This document shows, one piece after another, positions 35,964-44,837 of a stretch of DNA of 64,000 nt. The stretch's first letter is position 1, and every line of letters begins with the position of its first letter. The notes beneath the pieces are model-generated. The model made no database searches. It was not told the origin of the DNA and was given only the letters and a program-made list of their open reading frames with translations. The translations under genes were made by a program, and so were the position numbers. This DNA comes from Neorhizobium petrolearium (lineage in GTDB: Bacteria > Pseudomonadota > Alphaproteobacteria > Rhizobiales > Rhizobiaceae). The DNA is taken from assembly GCF_017873175.1 (NCBI RefSeq), contig NZ_JAGGJW010000005.1, positions 62,001-126,000 on the forward strand, written 5' to 3'.

Positions 35964-36782
35964 TCAATTCGTGACCGGAGGCACTTTGAAACTCTGCTCC
36001 CAGCGCTCTCCTTTGGTGTCGGACGCGACCACCTTCATCGGCTCGTTGCCACGCGGCACGAAATTGAAGCCGATTGCGGGATTTGAGGACAGGGAGATAT
36101 CGCCAGACACTTCCAGGACAGTCTGGTCGCCATAGGAGACGGTCACCTTGTCGATGTAACGCGACGGCGTGTAAAGCCGGGTGAGTTGGTTCATCTGCAT
36201 TCCCGTGAAATTCGGATGGCGGATCATTAGCGTTGCCTCGGCAGGTTGTCCGTCCTGCACGCTCTCCGCGAACTTCATTCTCATTTCACCCATGCCCTTC
36301 ATCGCTTCCGCGTCACTGGGTCCGGAGGGCGCCGAACAGCCGCCGGAGGCTTTCACGAAGGCGACAGCTGAAAACAGCTTTCCCTCTTTCGTCTCGGCAA
36401 CGGCGTGAACGTTGGTGTAGGTGTCGACCCGGACACGCAGCTGCAGCGAACCAGGATCCGCAGCCGGCCCGAAGGTGACGTGAGCGGCAAGCGGCGCAGG
36501 GTTGTCATCGATCACAAGATAGACCGATTTGATCTTGTCCTTTTCGGGCATCGTCAGAGTGATCGGAACGAGCGCAGCATCCTGCGCACGCTTTGGCGCA
36601 TCGATCTTGATCAAGGAATCGTTCGGAAGAACTTCCCGATCATCGAAGAGATAGTCGGCAATCAGCTGCCAGCGCTCCTCTCGCTTGGCATCAGCCTGAG
36701 AGGAATCTGCGGCAGGAGCCGGCCCGGCGCAGATCGCCGTCATCAAAGCGGCCGCAAAGGCCGGTCGCAATATATGCATCAT
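35964..36782 (-). CDS. Quinoprotein dehydrogenase-associated SoxYZ-like carrier
   Basis: 272 residues with signal peptide (about 1-25, ending APAAD). The first half is SoxY-like and ends in the carrier motif ASGGCSAP with Cys149, while the second half (about 160-272) is SoxZ-like, giving a fused SoxYZ. In sulfur oxidation the SoxY cysteine carries thiosulfate intermediates; the fused version belongs to the quinoprotein relay set with the CXXCW protein and zinc metallohydrolase. GGAGGAG precedes the start. What it carries in this system is not established. Confidence 0.87.
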   Translation of the reverse strand: MMHILRPAFAAALMTAICAGPAPAADSSQADAKREERWQLIADYLFDDREVLPNDSLIKIDAPKRAQDAALVPITLTMPEKDKIKSVYLVIDDNPAPLAAHVTFGPAADPGSLQLRVRVDTYTNVHAVAETKEGKLFSAVAFVKASGGCSAPSGPSDAEAMKGMGEMRMKFAESVQDGQPAEATLMIRHPNFTGMQMNQLTRLYTPSRYIDKVTVSYGDQTVLEVSGDISLSSNPAIGFNFVPRGNEPMKVVASDTKGERWEQSFKVPPVTN

Positions 36783-36809
36783 ATTCTCCTCCCTGCTTCG
36801 ATCCGAAGC

Positions 36810-37790
36810 CTACTCCCATTCAAGCTCCTTGTAAGCTTGAATGACGTTGCGATCATTATAGTCGTCGAACAACACCCAGCCTTCGCCCTCTTCCGCAGCC
36901 ACCGTTCGGCTGGCCTCGTCTATCGCAATTCCCTGCGCTATCGCCTTGCGTGTTTCATCGCGGAGAGCCGTGAGATAGCGCACCTGTTTTGCCATGGCCG
37001 ACCCGAAGTCCACCATCGCCGGCCCATGCCCCGGCACTGCGCGGGCCGCACCAACGCCCTTAAGCCGCTCGGCTTCGGCCAGCCATCCGGGCAGGCTTCC
37101 ATCCAGCGATGGAACGCGATCGACAAAAAGCAGATCCGCGGGAAACAGCGTCCCCGTCGAGGTGTCGAACATCGACAGGTCGCAATCGGTGTGCGCAGTA
37201 CCATGCGCGGTAAACCGGATAATACGGTCGCCGAGATCGACCTCGGCGACATCTTCTATCTCCCGGGTGGGATATACGATGCCGCCTACGCTCTCCGGTC
37301 CGATGATCTCGACAAGACGCTGGCGATAATAGCTTCCCCGCGCGTCGAGCGCGGACCTCAAAGCGTGATGACCGATAAAATCCGGCCGCTCTTCAGCAAA
37401 GGCCGAAGCACCAAGGCAATGATCGGGATGGACGTGGGTCATTACGACATGCCGGATCGGTTTGCTGGTCCGGTTCCTGATTTCTGAAAGGAGCCATTGC
37501 CCGTCTGCCAGACTGCCTCCTGGATCGATCACGAGCACGCTATCGCGTCCAATGATGAAACCTATATTGGCAATGCCTCCGTTATTGGCTCGTGTCGCTT
37601 CCTCATGCGGTGCCTCACGAATGAAGAGGCCGTTCCCTACATCTTTCAGCGAAAGAGATGCGGCCGCAAAGCCACGCATCGGCACGCAGCACAGACAGAG
37701 ACCCATTGCCAACGCTGCACGTCGCGTGAAGCGAGCGCTTCCGGCGGACTGTCCGGCATCATCGACCCAGTTGAGCCTATCTATCGACAT
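36810..37790 (-). CDS. Quinoprotein relay system zinc metallohydrolase (SoxH-like)
   Basis: 326 residues. A twin-arginine-like signal (FTRRAALAMG, about 21-43) precedes a metallo-beta-lactamase domain. The metal site is complete: His119, His121, Asp123 and His124 (HVHPDH), His200 with Asp202 (HTDCD), and His255 (PGHG). Related SoxH-like hydrolases accompany PQQ-dependent dehydrogenases. It heads the three-gene relay cluster 37790-35370. No PQQ dehydrogenase, PQQ synthesis gene or cytochrome c partner is present in the window. Confidence 0.87.
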   Translation of the reverse strand: MSIDRLNWVDDAGQSAGSARFTRRAALAMGLCLCCVPMRGFAAASLSLKDVGNGLFIREAPHEEATRANNGGIANIGFIIGRDSVLVIDPGGSLADGQWLLSEIRNRTSKPIRHVVMTHVHPDHCLGASAFAEERPDFIGHHALRSALDARGSYYRQRLVEIIGPESVGGIVYPTREIEDVAEVDLGDRIIRFTAHGTAHTDCDLSMFDTSTGTLFPADLLFVDRVPSLDGSLPGWLAEAERLKGVGAARAVPGHGPAMVDFGSAMAKQVRYLTALRDETRKAIAQGIAIDEASRTVAAEEGEGWVLFDDYNDRNVIQAYKELEWE

Positions 37791-37875
37791 TCTCTAAAAT
37801 AGCACGTTTCGCCTTGACCTGATAGCCACAACAGAGCGTTCAATGGGTGTTTGTCATACCGGACAAAACCCGAAC

Positions 37876-38697
37876 TCACGATCGGCGCTTGAACGTATGT
37901 TCAGGCGCCGGGAACTGGCGTGCACGAACTTCACGCGCATAATCCTCGGCTGCCTTGTCAACCCGCTGACCCAGTTCGTCATACCGTTTCACGAAGCGGG
38001 GCGTGAAGTCGTTGAAGAGGCCCAGCATGTCATCGGAGACCAGAATCTGGCCGTCGCATGCCGAGGATGCACCGATGCCAATGGTGGGAACATCAACCAG
38101 CGCCGTCAGCTCCCGGGCAAGAGTTTCAACGATTCCTTCAATGACAACTGCAAATGCTCCAGAGCTGCCGATGGCGCTTGCGTCACGCCGAAGCTTTGCA
38201 GACTCCTCATCCGAATGGCCGACCGAACGATAACCACCGGCCGTGTGAACCTGCTGGGGCATCAGGCCGATATGACCGAGCACGGGAACGCCCCGCGTCG
38301 ACAAAAAGGCAATAGTCTCAGCCATCTCCTCTCCGCCTTCGAGCTTCACCGCATCGCATCCTGTTTCCTGGAGAAGGCGGACGGCATTCCGGAAAGCGAC
38401 CTCCCTGGACTCCTGATAGGAGCCGAAAGGCATGTCGACGACGACGCACGCATTTCTGACACCTCGCATGACTGCCTTTCCGTGAGCAATCATCATATCG
38501 AGCGTCACCGAAACGGTCGTCTCCATGCCGTAGAGGACCATGCCGAGCGAATCTCCGACAAGCAACAGATCGCAATGCGCATCCAGCAGACGTGCCATCG
38601 GTGTCGTATACGCGGTCAGGCAGACGATCGGCTGCCCGCCTTTCATTGAACGGATACGCTTCGGCGTAATGCGCCCTTGTCTTGCCGGGACACTCAT
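37876..38697 (-). CDS. panB: 3-methyl-2-oxobutanoate hydroxymethyltransferase
   Basis: 273 residues from ATG 38697; the longer open frame would overlap panC. It is a PanB TIM barrel with motifs [41 protein letters not shown] and IGIGAS. It makes ketopantoate from 3-methyl-2-oxobutanoate and methylenetetrahydrofolate, the first committed step to pantothenate. It follows panC by 13 bases in one operon. In Rhizobium etli the panCB pair is plasmid-borne, which bears on the replicon type here. Confidence 0.96.
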   Translation of the reverse strand: MSVPARQGRITPKRIRSMKGGQPIVCLTAYTTPMARLLDAHCDLLLVGDSLGMVLYGMETTVSVTLDMMIAHGKAVMRGVRNACVVVDMPFGSYQESREVAFRNAVRLLQETGCDAVKLEGGEEMAETIAFLSTRGVPVLGHIGLMPQQVHTAGGYRSVGHSDEESAKLRRDASAIGSSGAFAVVIEGIVETLARELTALVDVPTIGIGASSACDGQILVSDDMLGLFNDFTPRFVKRYDELGQRVDKAAEDYAREVRARQFPAPEHTFKRRS

Positions 38698-38710
38698 CGA
38701 AATCTCTCTT

Positions 38711-39571
38711 TCATTGCACGCCTCGGCGGCCAATGACCCTGTTGTCAAGAAGCCGGGTGGAGCCGATGCGGACGAACAGCGCGACGACGACCGGCTCGTC
38801 AATCAATGCGACGGGCTGCAAGGTCGAAGCATCTCTCACTGCAACGACCTCCGCATTTGCCAAGGGTTCCCGGCCGATGAATTCGCGCAGCATTTCCTCA
38901 AGCCTGACCGGATCGGTCTGGCCCGAACGCACAAGTCGTTCCGCTTCGTCGAGGGTACGCGGCACGATCGTTGCGGCGCGCCGCTCCACCTCGGAAAGAT
39001 AGACATTGCGCGAGGAAAGAGCCAGCCCGTCTGTATCCCGTACAGTTGGAACGGCAATCACCCGAACCGGAAGCGCCAAGTCTTCGACCATTCGCTTGAT
39101 GATGACAACCTGCTGATAGTCCTTTTCACCGAAATAGGCCGTCTGCGGCTGGACGATATTGAAGAGTTTGCAGACCACCGTGGCGACACCGGCAAAATGA
39201 CCCGGTCGCACCGCGCCTTCCAGTTCGCACCCGAGATCAGGCACGTCGACGACGGTGAGCATGGGACGGGGGTACATGTCCTCACCGCCCGGGGCGAACA
39301 GGATATCGACACCGGCAGCCTCCAGCATGCTGCTGTCGCGCGGCAGATCGCGTGGATACCGGCTCAGATCCTCATTGGCGCCGAACTGCAATGGATTTAC
39401 GAAGATCGAGGTTACGACAATGTCGTTTTCCGCGCGGGCTCGCGAGACGAGTTCCATATGGCCGGCGTGCAGATAGCCCATGGTGGGAACAAATCCGACC
39501 CGCTTTCCGGGCTTTGCCAGCAGACGCAAACTATCGCGCAGCTCATCGATCGCCTGGATAACCCGCATCAT
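38711..39571 (-). CDS. panC: Pantothenate synthetase
   Basis: 286 residues from ATG 39571 (GAGGGAGAG upstream; the next codon is also ATG). The nucleotide-binding HIGH-type motif is HAGH at 35-38 within [11 protein letters not shown]; the KMSKS-like region is SSRNVYLS. It joins pantoate and beta-alanine with ATP. It is the first gene of panC-panB. The 217 bases upstream are shared with the divergent XRE-cupin regulator. Confidence 0.96.
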   Translation of the reverse strand: MMRVIQAIDELRDSLRLLAKPGKRVGFVPTMGYLHAGHMELVSRARAENDIVVTSIFVNPLQFGANEDLSRYPRDLPRDSSMLEAAGVDILFAPGGEDMYPRPMLTVVDVPDLGCELEGAVRPGHFAGVATVVCKLFNIVQPQTAYFGEKDYQQVVIIKRMVEDLALPVRVIAVPTVRDTDGLALSSRNVYLSEVERRAATIVPRTLDEAERLVRSGQTDPVRLEEMLREFIGREPLANAEVVAVRDASTLQPVALIDEPVVVALFVRIGSTRLLDNRVIGRRGVQ

Positions 39572-39705
39572 CTCTCCCTCGGTGCGCCAAGCTTGTGGCG
39601 ATCTGAATAGAGACCGGCCCCGCCGGGAGTCAACGTGCCCCAACTATTAATAACGATTAGATGTTCAGGCCTGTTACGAGGCGGACCGAAGCCGGATGCG
39701 ATCTT

Positions 39706-39734
39706 TTGCGGTGCGTGATCGCTCAAAATATGAT
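39706..39734 (+). promoter_or_regulatory. Promoter with embedded operator half-site, XRE-cupin regulator gene
   Basis: TTGCGG (39706-39711), 17 bases, TATGAT (39729-39734). The spacer holds GCTCAAAATAT (39721-39731), identical to the left part of the palindrome at 40400-40419 before the aminotransferase gene, flanked by GATC on both sides. This suits autoregulation. Confidence 0.6.
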
Positions 39735-39788
39735 CCAGTTGATCCTTCGAGCCATCCTTGGCATAACCGCCTCTACAAAATCTGGATC

Positions 39789-40382
39789 ATGCCGATGGAC
39801 CAAATATTCGATATCGGGGCACGGCTCAACGCCATGCGACTGGCAGCCGGCCTATCCCAGCGTCAGCTCGCAGAGCGAGCTGGTGTGCCGCATGCTCAGA
39901 TATCGAACGTGGAGACCAACAAGGTCAGCCCTTCAGTCGCGACATTGCGCAAAATCCTGAACGGCCTCGGCGTCGGCATGGGTGATTTTTTCGAGCCGGA
40001 GCGCAGCCCCCCGAAAGGCCCGTTCTTCTCGGCGCATGAACTGGTTGATCTGACCTCGAAAATCGCCGCCTCGCCGATTTCCGGCGGCGATGACGGAACA
40101 CTCGTTTTTCGCCAGATCGGCGATGCGCGGACACATAACCTCCAGATTCTCCATGAAGTCTACGAACCGAACGCGGATACCGGCGACACGCTGCTGCAGC
40201 ATGCTTCGTCCGAAGGAGGGTATGTGGTCGAGGGCGAATTGGAGGTCACCGTCGGCGATGAGGTGCGCGTGCTCAAGACTGGCGAGGCCTATCTCTTCGA
40301 CAGCCGCGTGCCGCATCGCTTCCGGAACCTTTCCGATCGCCGCACGATCGTCATCTCCGCCTGCTCTCCACCTTATCTGTAA
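39789..40382 (+). CDS. XRE-family regulator with C-terminal cupin (PuuR-like)
   Basis: 197 residues from ATG 39789 (a second ATG two codons on is possible). The N-terminal helix-turn-helix is LNAMRLAAGLSQRQLAERAGVPHAQISNVE in outline, and a cupin_2 domain covers about 110-195 (GGYVVEGELEVTVGDEVRVLKTGEAYLFDSRVPHRF in outline). This is the PuuR type of build, which in E. coli represses putrescine catabolism. The aminotransferase 75 bases downstream and the shared GCTCAAAATAT sites make it the probable local regulator. Confidence 0.9.
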   Translation: MPMDQIFDIGARLNAMRLAAGLSQRQLAERAGVPHAQISNVETNKVSPSVATLRKILNGLGVGMGDFFEPERSPPKGPFFSAHELVDLTSKIAASPISGGDDGTLVFRQIGDARTHNLQILHEVYEPNADTGDTLLQHASSEGGYVVEGELEVTVGDEVRVLKTGEAYLFDSRVPHRFRNLSDRRTIVISACSPPYL

Positions 40383-40399
40383 TTCCTAGGGCTGCCCTA

Positions 40400-40419
40400 T
40401 TGCTCAAAATATTGAGCAA
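40400..40419. promoter_or_regulatory. Palindromic operator before the aminotransferase gene
   Basis: TTGCTCAA-AATA-TTGAGCAA is a perfect eight-base dyad with a four-base centre, 37 bases before the ATG. A weak promoter (TTGCTC, 17 bases, TATACC at 40423-40428) would be covered by it. The half-site recurs in the regulator promoter at 39721. Confidence 0.7.
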
Positions 40420-40456
40420 AGATATACCTTGATCATCGACATCAGGGGACACTGCG

Positions 40457-41764
40457 ATGACCGTTTCATCAGATCTGCATTCGCGCCAGAAAGCTGCCGT
40501 GGCAGGTGGCGTTGGCACCCGCGCCATCTTCGCGGAGAAGGCACTGAACGCCGAACTTTGGGATGTGGACGGCAGGCGCTTCATCGATTTCGCGGCCGGC
40601 ATCGCCGTCAACAATACGGGTCATCGTCACCCGACCATTATGCGCGCCGTCGCCGAACAGGCCGAACGCTTCACCCATACCTGCTTCCACGTGGCGCCTT
40701 ATGAGGGCTATGTAAGGCTCGCCGAACGGCTGAACGCGATAGCGCCGACCGGTGCAGAGAACCGCACCATGCTGGTAACGACCGGCGCCGAGGCTGTAGA
40801 AAATGCGGTCAAGATCGCGCGTGCCCATACCGGCCGTGCCGGTATCATCGCGTTCTCAGGCGCCTTCCACGGCCGCACCATGCTCGGCATGGCTCTTACC
40901 GGCAAAGTCATGCCCTACAAGAAGAATTTCGGTCCCTTCCCGGCCGATATCTATCACGCCCCCTTCCCCAACCCCTATCTCGGCTTCTCGATCGAAGATG
41001 CGATCGCCGGTCTGGAACGCCTGTTCGCCGCAGACGTCGATCCGGAACGAATCGCGGCGTTCATCGTCGAGCCCGTGCAGGGCGAAGGCGGCTTCAACAT
41101 CGCGCCGAAGGAATTCCTCATCCGGCTCCGCGAGATCGCCGATAGATACGGGATCGTGCTGATCGCCGACGAGGTGCAGGCTGGAATGGCCCGCACGGGA
41201 AAAATGTTCGGATTCGAGCATGCCGGCGTCAAGCCGGACCTCGTCACCATGGCGAAGGGACTAGCCGGCGGTTTCCCGCTTTCCGCCGTCACCGGAAAGG
41301 CCGAGATCATGAATGCGGCGCATCCCGGCGGTCTTGGCGGCACCTATGCCGGCAATCCGCTGAGCGTCGCGGCCGCCAATGCAGTGCTCGACGTCATCGA
41401 AAATGAAAGGCTCTGCGAGCGCGCGGCGGAAGTCGGGCGCAGGATCACGGAGCGGTTGACGTCGATCGCATCGCGCCAGGGCATGGAACGCATCGGTGAA
41501 GTCCGCGGACTCGGCGCCATGGTGGCATTCGAACTGGTTGAGGACCGCGAGTCCAAGGCGGCCAGCCCGGCGATCACCAACCGTATTGTTGCGGAAGCGG
41601 AAGCCCGCGGCCTCATTCTACTCTCTTGCGGAACGCGTCTTAACGTGATCCGGTTGCTCCCGCCGCTGACGATCGAATGGGATGTTCTTGAAGAAGGGCT
41701 TAACATTCTCGAAGCTTCGATCGAAGCCGCATTTTCGGATGCGACCGCTCCAGTGGCAGCCTGA
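40457..41764 (+). CDS. 4-aminobutyrate aminotransferase-type enzyme (class III)
   Basis: 435 residues. The PLP-binding Lys267 lies in MAKGLAGGFPLSAV, with Asp238 in IADEVQAG and the acceptor loop TTGAEAVENAVK near 108-119. The family match is GabT/PuuE-like omega-aminotransferases, which move the terminal amino group of GABA or related omega-amino acids to 2-oxoglutarate. Under a PuuR-like regulator, a polyamine or GABA catabolic role is likely, though other omega-amino acids are possible. Confidence 0.9.
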   Translation: MTVSSDLHSRQKAAVAGGVGTRAIFAEKALNAELWDVDGRRFIDFAAGIAVNNTGHRHPTIMRAVAEQAERFTHTCFHVAPYEGYVRLAERLNAIAPTGAENRTMLVTTGAEAVENAVKIARAHTGRAGIIAFSGAFHGRTMLGMALTGKVMPYKKNFGPFPADIYHAPFPNPYLGFSIEDAIAGLERLFAADVDPERIAAFIVEPVQGEGGFNIAPKEFLIRLREIADRYGIVLIADEVQAGMARTGKMFGFEHAGVKPDLVTMAKGLAGGFPLSAVTGKAEIMNAAHPGGLGGTYAGNPLSVAAANAVLDVIENERLCERAAEVGRRITERLTSIASRQGMERIGEVRGLGAMVAFELVEDRESKAASPAITNRIVAEAEARGLILLSCGTRLNVIRLLPPLTIEWDVLEEGLNILEASIEAAFSDATAPVAA

Positions 41765-41814
41765 GCTGCGTCCGTGCGAATGGATGCCGGTATAGACGAA
41801 AAAGAGGGAACTGC

Positions 41815-43368
41815 ATGAACGGCGCCGATATGCTTTGTGATGTCCTGCTGGTAAACGGCATCGACGTCTGTTTCGCCAATCCTGGTACATCGGAGATGCA
41901 TTTCGTCGCGGCGCTCGACCGCAAGCCCGCCATGCGCTGCGTCCTCGGTCTTTCGGAAGGCGTTGTGACGGGAGCTGCCGATGGCTACGCTCGCATGGCG
42001 GACAAGCCTGCTGCGACACTCCTGCATCTGGGACCCGGCCTCGCCAACGGTCTTGCCAACCTTCACAACGCTCGTCGCGCACGCACGCCCATTCTCAACG
42101 TCGTCGGCGATCATGCATCCTATCACCTGCAATATGATGCACCGCTGACGAGTGATATCGAAAGTCTGGCACGTCCGATGTCCCATTGGGTCGGACGTGC
42201 CGGCGGACCTCACGATATACGCCGTTGCACCGAAGAGGGCTTTGCCGCGTCGATCACCCGCCGCGGCGTCTCGACGATGATCCTGCCGGCCGATGCCGCC
42301 TGGGGCGAGGTTTCGCCGGAAACGCTTTCTCCCGTTACCATCCCCGAGCCTCCGGCAATCGAACCGGAAGCGTTGAAGGCTTCCGTCGCGGCGCTTCGCA
42401 GCGGCAAACGCGCCGTGATCATCCTCTCCGGCCACGCCCTGCGCGAAAAGCCGGTCGAGACCGCCGGTCGTATTGCGGCGGCAACCGGTGCGGCTCTTTT
42501 CTCGACATCGTCGGCCAGAAGCGCACGCGGTGCGGGGCGCGTTTTGGTACAGCCCGTTCCTTATAATATCGAGCTGGCGATCGAGGCGTTGAAGGAATTC
42601 GAGGTGGCGATCTGCATCGGCGGGCCTCGCCCCGTTACCTTCTTCGCCTATCCCGGCAAGCCGAGCACGACGTTGCCACCGGACTGCCGGGTGATCCAGC
42701 TCGCCGAGCATGAGCACGATCTCGCCGATGCGCTGGAGCAACTGGCGGATGGGCTCGGCATCAGGCCGAATGCGGACTTCGCCCGCAACGCTTTCCGTCA
42801 GAACGAGATACAGGTGCCAAACGGTGCTCTAACACCGGATTCCGTCAGCCTGGCGATCGCCCGCCACCTGCCGGAAAATGCCATCATCATTGACGAGGCA
42901 CTGACCTCGATCGGCCAGCATACCGCACTCGCGCCCGGCCTTCACCCGCACGACCACCTGCCCATCACCGGCGGTTCGATCGGCATCGGCATCCCGCTTG
43001 CGGCAGGTGCTGCGATCGGCGCGCCGGATCGCAAGGTTGTGGCGATGCAGGCTGACGGCAGCGGCATGTACACGGTTCAGGGCCTGTGGACCCAGGCACG
43101 CGAGCAACTCGACATCGTGACGATCGTCTTTGCGAACAACGCCTATCGCATCCTGCAGGGCGAGATGACCAATGTCGGCGTGAATTCCTATGGCGCCAAT
43201 GCGCGCAAGATGCTCGACCTCGACCAGCCGAAACTCGACTGGTGCTCGCTTGCCAAGGGCCTCGGCGTTGAAGCCGACCGCGCCACGACTGTCGAGGAAT
43301 TCATAAAGCTCTATACCGCCGCCCTCTCCCGCAGGGGACCGTTCCTCATCGAAGCCGCAATCGTCTGA
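41815..43368 (+). CDS. ThDP-dependent enzyme, acetolactate synthase/benzoylformate decarboxylase-like
   Basis: 517 residues, with all three ThDP-enzyme domains. The catalytic Glu48 is in GLSEGVV, and the ThDP/Mg motif runs from ADGS (413-416) to NN at 441-442. It is shorter than true acetolactate synthase and nearer to benzoylformate decarboxylase-like proteins often labelled acetolactate synthase large subunit. It follows the aminotransferase by 50 bases and may act on a 2-oxo acid in that pathway (inference). Its stop codon abuts the stop of the convergent RidA gene. Confidence 0.87.
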   Translation: MNGADMLCDVLLVNGIDVCFANPGTSEMHFVAALDRKPAMRCVLGLSEGVVTGAADGYARMADKPAATLLHLGPGLANGLANLHNARRARTPILNVVGDHASYHLQYDAPLTSDIESLARPMSHWVGRAGGPHDIRRCTEEGFAASITRRGVSTMILPADAAWGEVSPETLSPVTIPEPPAIEPEALKASVAALRSGKRAVIILSGHALREKPVETAGRIAAATGAALFSTSSARSARGAGRVLVQPVPYNIELAIEALKEFEVAICIGGPRPVTFFAYPGKPSTTLPPDCRVIQLAEHEHDLADALEQLADGLGIRPNADFARNAFRQNEIQVPNGALTPDSVSLAIARHLPENAIIIDEALTSIGQHTALAPGLHPHDHLPITGGSIGIGIPLAAGAAIGAPDRKVVAMQADGSGMYTVQGLWTQAREQLDIVTIVFANNAYRILQGEMTNVGVNSYGANARKMLDLDQPKLDWCSLAKGLGVEADRATTVEEFIKLYTAALSRRGPFLIEAAIV

Positions 43369-43749
43369 TCAGGCCGCGTTCGCCGCGGAAACCATGATCA
43401 TCTCGACCTTCAGGTCCGGGCTCGCCAATCGTGCTTCGAAACAGGCGCGCGCCGGCGGCGCGATGCCGGAGACCCAATCGTCCCAGACCTCGTTCATAGC
43501 GGCATAATCATCCATGTCCGCCAGCATGATCGCGCAGAAGATGAGGCCCTCCTTGGCGCTGCCGATTTCCGCCAGCCGGCCTTCTGCCTTGGCGAGAAGC
43601 TGCCGCGTCTGCTCTGCAATGCTCAGCGAACCGTCATAGGGTGCCTGAGGCGTGCAGGCAAAATAACCCGTACCTTGATGGGCGACGGCGAGGCTGCCGC
43701 GCTGGCCGACGCCGAAACGCCGGATGATCGACGAAAAGTCAGAGTTCAT
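43369..43749 (-). CDS. RidA-family protein (YjgF/YER057c/UK114)
   Basis: 126 residues. The RidA-type Arg101 (PARACFEA) and Glu116 (VEMIMVSA) are present, so imine/enamine deaminase activity is feasible. It is the last gene of the leftward operon from 51808 and lies 8 bases after the ABC ATPase. Such proteins often clean up reactive enamines produced by PLP or other amine-metabolising enzymes, consistent with an amine substrate for the importer. Confidence 0.9.
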   Translation of the reverse strand: MNSDFSSIIRRFGVGQRGSLAVAHQGTGYFACTPQAPYDGSLSIAEQTRQLLAKAEGRLAEIGSAKEGLIFCAIMLADMDDYAAMNEVWDDWVSGIAPPARACFEARLASPDLKVEMIMVSAANAA

Positions 43750-43757
43750 GGGGCTAC

Positions 43758-44822
43758 CTATTTGGTGATGACGAAGACAGCTTCAGGCGTCCAGCTGATG
43801 CAGCATTCCTCGCCTTCCTTGATGATCACCACGTCCGCGCCAAGCACGCGCACCCGCATGGAGAGTTCTCCTGCCCGGCCGATGACGAGCGCATTGTCAC
43901 CGTAGTTGACGATGGTTTCGACCTTCATGCGCACATTCTTGCGCCCCTCGATCGGATTGCGTGAAAGCTTGATATGCTCCGGCCGAATGAGCAGCGTCAC
44001 GTTCTGACCGTCGGAGAGAGCTTCGCCGCCCGCATAGTCAAAGGGCCCGAGCGTCGGATTGTCCGCCGTCTTCGTCATCGCATTGGTGATGGTTGCCGGA
44101 ATGAGGTTGCTCTCGCCGATGAAGGTGGCGACGAATGCGGTGCGCGGGCGATGATAGATATCGAGGGGTGCCGCCGCCTGCTCGATCCGCCCCTTCTCGA
44201 AAACCACGATGCGGTCGGACATGGACATGGCTTCCGACTGATCGTGAGTGACGAAAATGGTGGTCACGCCCAGGCTGCGTTGGATGCGCTTGATCTCGAT
44301 CTGCATCTGCTCACGCAGGTTCTTGTCGAGTGCGCCGAGCGGTTCGTCGAGCAGGAGCAGCGATGGCTCGAAGACCAGCGCGCGGGCAAGCGCTACGCGT
44401 TGCTGCTGACCGCCGGAAAGTTCCTTCGGGTGGCGATGGCCGAAACCCTTGAGACCGACAAGCGAGAGCATGTCTTCCGCCCGCCGCAAGCCTTGAGAAC
44501 GGTTGACGCCACGCATCTGAAGTGGAAAATACACGTTCTCAACGGCCGTCTTGTGTGGGAAAAGCGCGTAGTTCTGGAAGACTATGCCGATATTGCGTTG
44601 ATGCGGCGCGAGTTGCGAGATCGACTGCCCGCCGATCTCGACCGCGCCGCCGCTCGCCTTCTCGAAGCCGGCGATGATCATCAAGGTCGTCGTCTTGCCG
44701 GAGCCGCTCGGGCCTAGGAAGGTCACGAATTCTCCCTTGTCGACCGAGAGGCTTACATTGTCGAGCGCCGTGAAATGCCCGTAGCTCTTGGTGATGTTGG
44801 AGAGTTGCAGGTAGCTCGTCAT
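43758..44822 (-). CDS. ABC transporter ATP-binding protein (PotA type)
   Basis: 354 residues. Walker A is GPSGSGKT at 37-44, the signature LSGGQ at 135-139 and Walker B LLLLDE at 155-160. A C-terminal TOBE domain occupies about 270-354. The type is that of polyamine/thiamine/iron importers. It serves the permeases at 44838-46496 and the binding protein at 46590-47630, all on the same strand with small gaps. Confidence 0.93.
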   Translation of the reverse strand: MTSYLQLSNITKSYGHFTALDNVSLSVDKGEFVTFLGPSGSGKTTTLMIIAGFEKASGGAVEIGGQSISQLAPHQRNIGIVFQNYALFPHKTAVENVYFPLQMRGVNRSQGLRRAEDMLSLVGLKGFGHRHPKELSGGQQQRVALARALVFEPSLLLLDEPLGALDKNLREQMQIEIKRIQRSLGVTTIFVTHDQSEAMSMSDRIVVFEKGRIEQAAAPLDIYHRPRTAFVATFIGESNLIPATITNAMTKTADNPTLGPFDYAGGEALSDGQNVTLLIRPEHIKLSRNPIEGRKNVRMKVETIVNYGDNALVIGRAGELSMRVRVLGADVVIIKEGEECCISWTPEAVFVITK

Positions 44823-44837
44823 GAGAAATCCTTGGGA

